Shown: positions 60,979 to 64,000 of the stretch, piece after piece
Position numbering within the stretch: the first letter of the stretch is position 1
Layout: each line of letters starts with the position of its first letter
Source of the DNA: Membranipora membranacea
Taxonomy: Eukaryota > Bryozoa > Gymnolaemata > Cheilostomatida > Membraniporidae
Assembly: GCA_914767715.1 (NCBI GenBank)
Contig: OU612068.1
Location: 11,718,001-11,782,000 of the forward strand
Direction of reading: 5' to 3'
DNA length: 64,000 nt
Notes under the pieces: model-generated
What the model saw: the letters and a program-made list of their open reading frames with translations, nothing else
Databases searched by the model: none
Told to the model about the DNA's origin: nothing
Translations under genes and position numbers: made by a program

Positions 60979-62075
60979 CTGTATGTGTGCAAAAAAAAAG
61001 AGATTCAACAGAGGTTTGATGAGAACGGCTCTAACAACACAGGTTTAACCGGTGAGGTAATGCTTTAACTTTGCAAAAAGGCATGTTAACAATAGAGGAG
61101 TACAGTAGTGTTTTCCATGGTCGGTCCAATATTTGTGTATAAGTCTTCAAAAGTGGAGTGTGGCTTGCTTGTAAATGGAAACTGTGAATCTACTTGCATC
61201 TAGGTGCAAAACAACCACCCTAAAATTTGAATTGCAACATCATCCATGTTCAGGGTGGCCAGGGAACCAGCCCACAACAACTGGACTCAGTTGAGACAAG
61301 ATGTCTAGCTACCAAATTTAAGATAATTTCAAAGCATGTTAGAAGGCTATGAAGGCAGTTTTAATGTTGTCTGATTTTAATGGGATGTTGGTTGTTGCGT
61401 ATGGTAATTTTCCATGAAACACACCAGGGTTTTCCACATGGTCAGAATAAGTTCATTCACTAGGTAGGACGCACCAATCCAACCGTAGTGAGCTGTTCAG
61501 GCGGATTTCATGACGTACATACAAAAATGTATGTGGTAAATGCTGAGGACATGGCATTTAAATTATGAGAGGACATAGAGAGGCTTATGGAAATTATTAT
61601 GGGAACAGCTTAAAAATTAAAACCGCCACATTTGCCAGACCACACCAGATTTGCAGCAAAGGTCCCACTGGCGAATCATAATCCTATCATATCCAGGCAA
61701 TAAGACACTGCTGGGTGTTGTCAGATGGAAGCACCTGTCCATAATTAAGTGACACGGAGCGAACATATATGTAGTGCGTCAGAAAAACAGGCGCTTGACG
61801 GTTTATATCCGGCTTTCACTACAAACGCGGGATATTCGCTTATGAAACAAGTGCTCCAAACAAAGGCACACATTCCTAATTTTCAGCTGTTTTCTCCTTC
61901 TTCTTTTTCATTAGTAGCCAATTCTCCCACAGGAAATTGTAATAAGTAACCATCAAATAATTAAGAGGTTTGTTTAGGAAGGGGACAGGTTTCGGGGGAA
62001 GCTCACAGTAAACAGACACATCTTTTATCTCTTCCCACATTTTGTGGTGGACCTAATGCATGGTAATCGGTCTGG

Positions 62076-62124
62076 TTTCTTAGTTTCTTAGTTTCTTAGC
62101 TTCTTAGTTTCTTAGTTTCTTAGT
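62076..62124. repeat. TTTCTTAG minisatellite
   Basis: Six near-perfect tandem copies of the 8-base unit TTTCTTAG, with one C variant. Confidence 0.92.
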
Positions 62125-62930
62125 ATAAATCCAACTAAACTATGTCAACAGCCACCTTTTCCTGGGTCACCAAGTCGTTGGTACCACTGGATGAGAACCG
62201 GAGATGACACAATTTCCATCACTAACTCTTATAAGAATTTTAGCGATAATCGCAAGGACACCCAATATTCTCTATTTTCTATGTGAGAAATGATACCATT
62301 TATGGGTCCCCAAAAGTGTCCTTCAGGTTGAATAGTAAATTAAAATTGAAAGTAAATTATCAATTGGTAAAGATTTTGTTTTTTTTGGCAAGGATTGGGT
62401 TTAACGCACGTTTTCATCAATGTACAGTCTCAGTGATAATCCTTCTGGCAAAAGATGTATATTTGTTACTGTCACAGCTATGGATCAAGAAATTTCAAAC
62501 AAAAAATTCTACGCCGTCCAACACAAAAAGCCAAGCTTATAACGGAGCTGATAAAATGTCACAAACTAAGACTTGTTGTCAACTTACATGTCCGACTGTG
62601 CACTCACCTATTCACTACCAAATATATGGTTCATGGACATAGCAATATGGCACATGGTAATTTTATGTAGTAGCATAGCAAATTGTTATTATTCTCTATT
62701 GTTTTCATTTGGCCATGTTGGCCAAGTTTATCACAGGCGGTTAATAAATTGTTGTCGATCACAGACCAGGGTACCAAGCATACATATGATATGGATTTTC
62801 TAGTAGTTTGGTACCAAGGACATTACGTAGCTTTAGGCCTCAGCAAAAAACTTGGGTACCATTGAGTTCTAGCCAGAGTCAGTTCTGCTTTTGACCTCCC
62901 GGACAACCGGAATCGACTGTCCATGGAAAA

Positions 62931-63310
62931 AAAAGGCGGAGGACAATTGTTCTGGGAATTGGAATTTAAAATAAATGACGCAAGACGTGGAGTCTGATGC
63001 CATGAAAGGCATAAGATCCGGGTATTGATGGTCAAATAGTTGGTGGGAACCTGGATGGTTGTGGAAATTGAGTTGAATTTAAAAAAACCTTTGAGGCAAA
63101 GTGTGCAGTCTGATGCCATAAAACGGATTAGATCTGGTTATTAATGGACAGATAATTGTTTATTTCTGGATAATTTTGAAATTGGTGATTCAAATTAGAG
63201 AGGAGCTGTGGAGCAAAAATGGATAAATTTGATGCCATGAAGTCGTTTGGTGCCATGGAGAGCTCTAGATTCATGTATAAATGGTCAATAAATAATCGGA
63301 CATATTCGGA
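62931..63310. repeat. Degenerate tandem repeat, about 120-base unit
   Basis: Three copies share TCTGATGCCAT.AAA, AT.AGATC.GG.TATT.ATGG and TGG.AATTTGAATT-like spacers, starting around 62985, 63105 and 63225. The third is the most diverged. Confidence 0.7.
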
Positions 63311-63408
63311 TTTTTGTCTTGATTAAAAAGAACTTGCAAAAATGATGCACCATAATCACCAATAAAAAATTATTGATATAAGTTTATGGATCCTATCAAG
63401 CCCTCGCC

Positions 63409-63466
63409 GGGGGGGGGGGGGTGTGTGCTGTCGTGCGAGGGGCAAAAGTCTGGGGGCTCAGACTAA
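63409..63466 (+). repeat. Dispersed G-rich repeat, copy 3
   Basis: A G13 run, then CGAGGGGCAAAAGTCTGGGG and GCTCAGACTA. It is the longest of the three copies and links the other two. Confidence 0.65.
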
Positions 63467-64000
63467 TCAAGCTATTGTTATACGTCATTGGAATCGGCGC
63501 AAGACTAGACAATTTTTTACCAGTTTGTGTCTGTATTTCAGGTTGTTCCAATTCCACTGGTGAGCAACTCCAAATACAGGTAACTGGAGCCATACTTGAT
63601 CCAAGTCATAAGGCCATCTCTGTTACCATTAAATAAATACAAGATACAACCCTCAAACCTTCTCTGCTGATGGCATTTTTATCTTGTTCATCTCCAAATT
63701 AAAATATTTATATTTTTGTAGTGATGTATGCTTATATAATTATGTATCATAGTTATACATATATACTGGACACTTCTTATACATTAAGGCCACATATCTT
63801 AGCATGCACTGTTACCCATGCTCAATTACACAAGGGCAACAGCTCACACTATCTTCCAATCTTAATATAAAACAGGATTTGACAAAAATTTCAAACAACT
63901 CAATTAATTTTATGACATCGTTCCAAGAGTTAATCTTTGTTTTTACGTGAAGATGTAGAGTTAACCTCGGTCAAGCGAGTACCGTGTCCAGCACCGTGAT

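Larger units (their letters stand above)
60979..64000. other. MED23 upstream intron, no exon found
   Basis: The next upstream MED23 exon should encode the segment before ADSGQQAG (human LARATHVTDFFTGS). I looked on the - strand for it and for donors in the right phase and found none, so this intron is probably longer than 3 kb. It holds an 8-base tandem repeat, a degenerate long tandem repeat and the third G-rich repeat copy. Confidence 0.65.

Overview
This is nuclear DNA from an animal, most likely a marine invertebrate. It is AT-rich and dominated by introns, and its coding sequence lies in many short exons with GT-AG borders and strict phase matching. The species cannot be fixed from the sequence. 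Three conserved eukaryotic genes were assembled by hand, exon by exon, from translated similarity to vertebrate orthologues and from splice phase.

Layout: (1) 1-10145, + strand: the 3' part of TRMT6, the non-catalytic subunit of the tRNA m1A58 methyltransferase. Four coding exons are visible (3013-10145) and the 5' exons lie outside the window. (2) 10146-14125: a gap between convergent genes, with weak candidates for extra terminal exons. (3) 14126-27926, - strand: a complete 12-exon cAMP phosphodiesterase of the PDE7 family (679 codons), with an N terminus of PDE7A1 type and a long extra C-terminal tail. (4) 27927-29960: a short intergenic region with a tandem duplication upstream of PDE7 and a poly(A) signal for MED23. 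(5) 29961-60978, - strand: the C-terminal half of Mediator subunit MED23 in 15 exons, whose 5' exons lie beyond 64000. PDE7 and MED23 are in tandem on the - strand, MED23 upstream; TRMT6 converges on PDE7.

The strongest unusual signals are two introns of MED23 that carry U12 (minor spliceosome) signatures. One is an AT-AC intron (38587-41695) and one a GT-AG intron (30118-30741). Phase and homology support the inferred junctions in both cases. Other points are two PKA-pseudosubstrate-like RRG[G/A]I motifs at the PDE7 exon 1/2 junction, a minisatellite that abuts a MED23 splice acceptor, a foldback whose arm reaches a MED23 splice donor, several MITE-like inverted repeats, a dispersed G-rich repeat family and many diverged local tandem duplications. 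The genes act in separate processes (tRNA modification, cAMP breakdown, transcription), so no functional cluster is implied. No prokaryotic, viral or CRISPR feature was seen.
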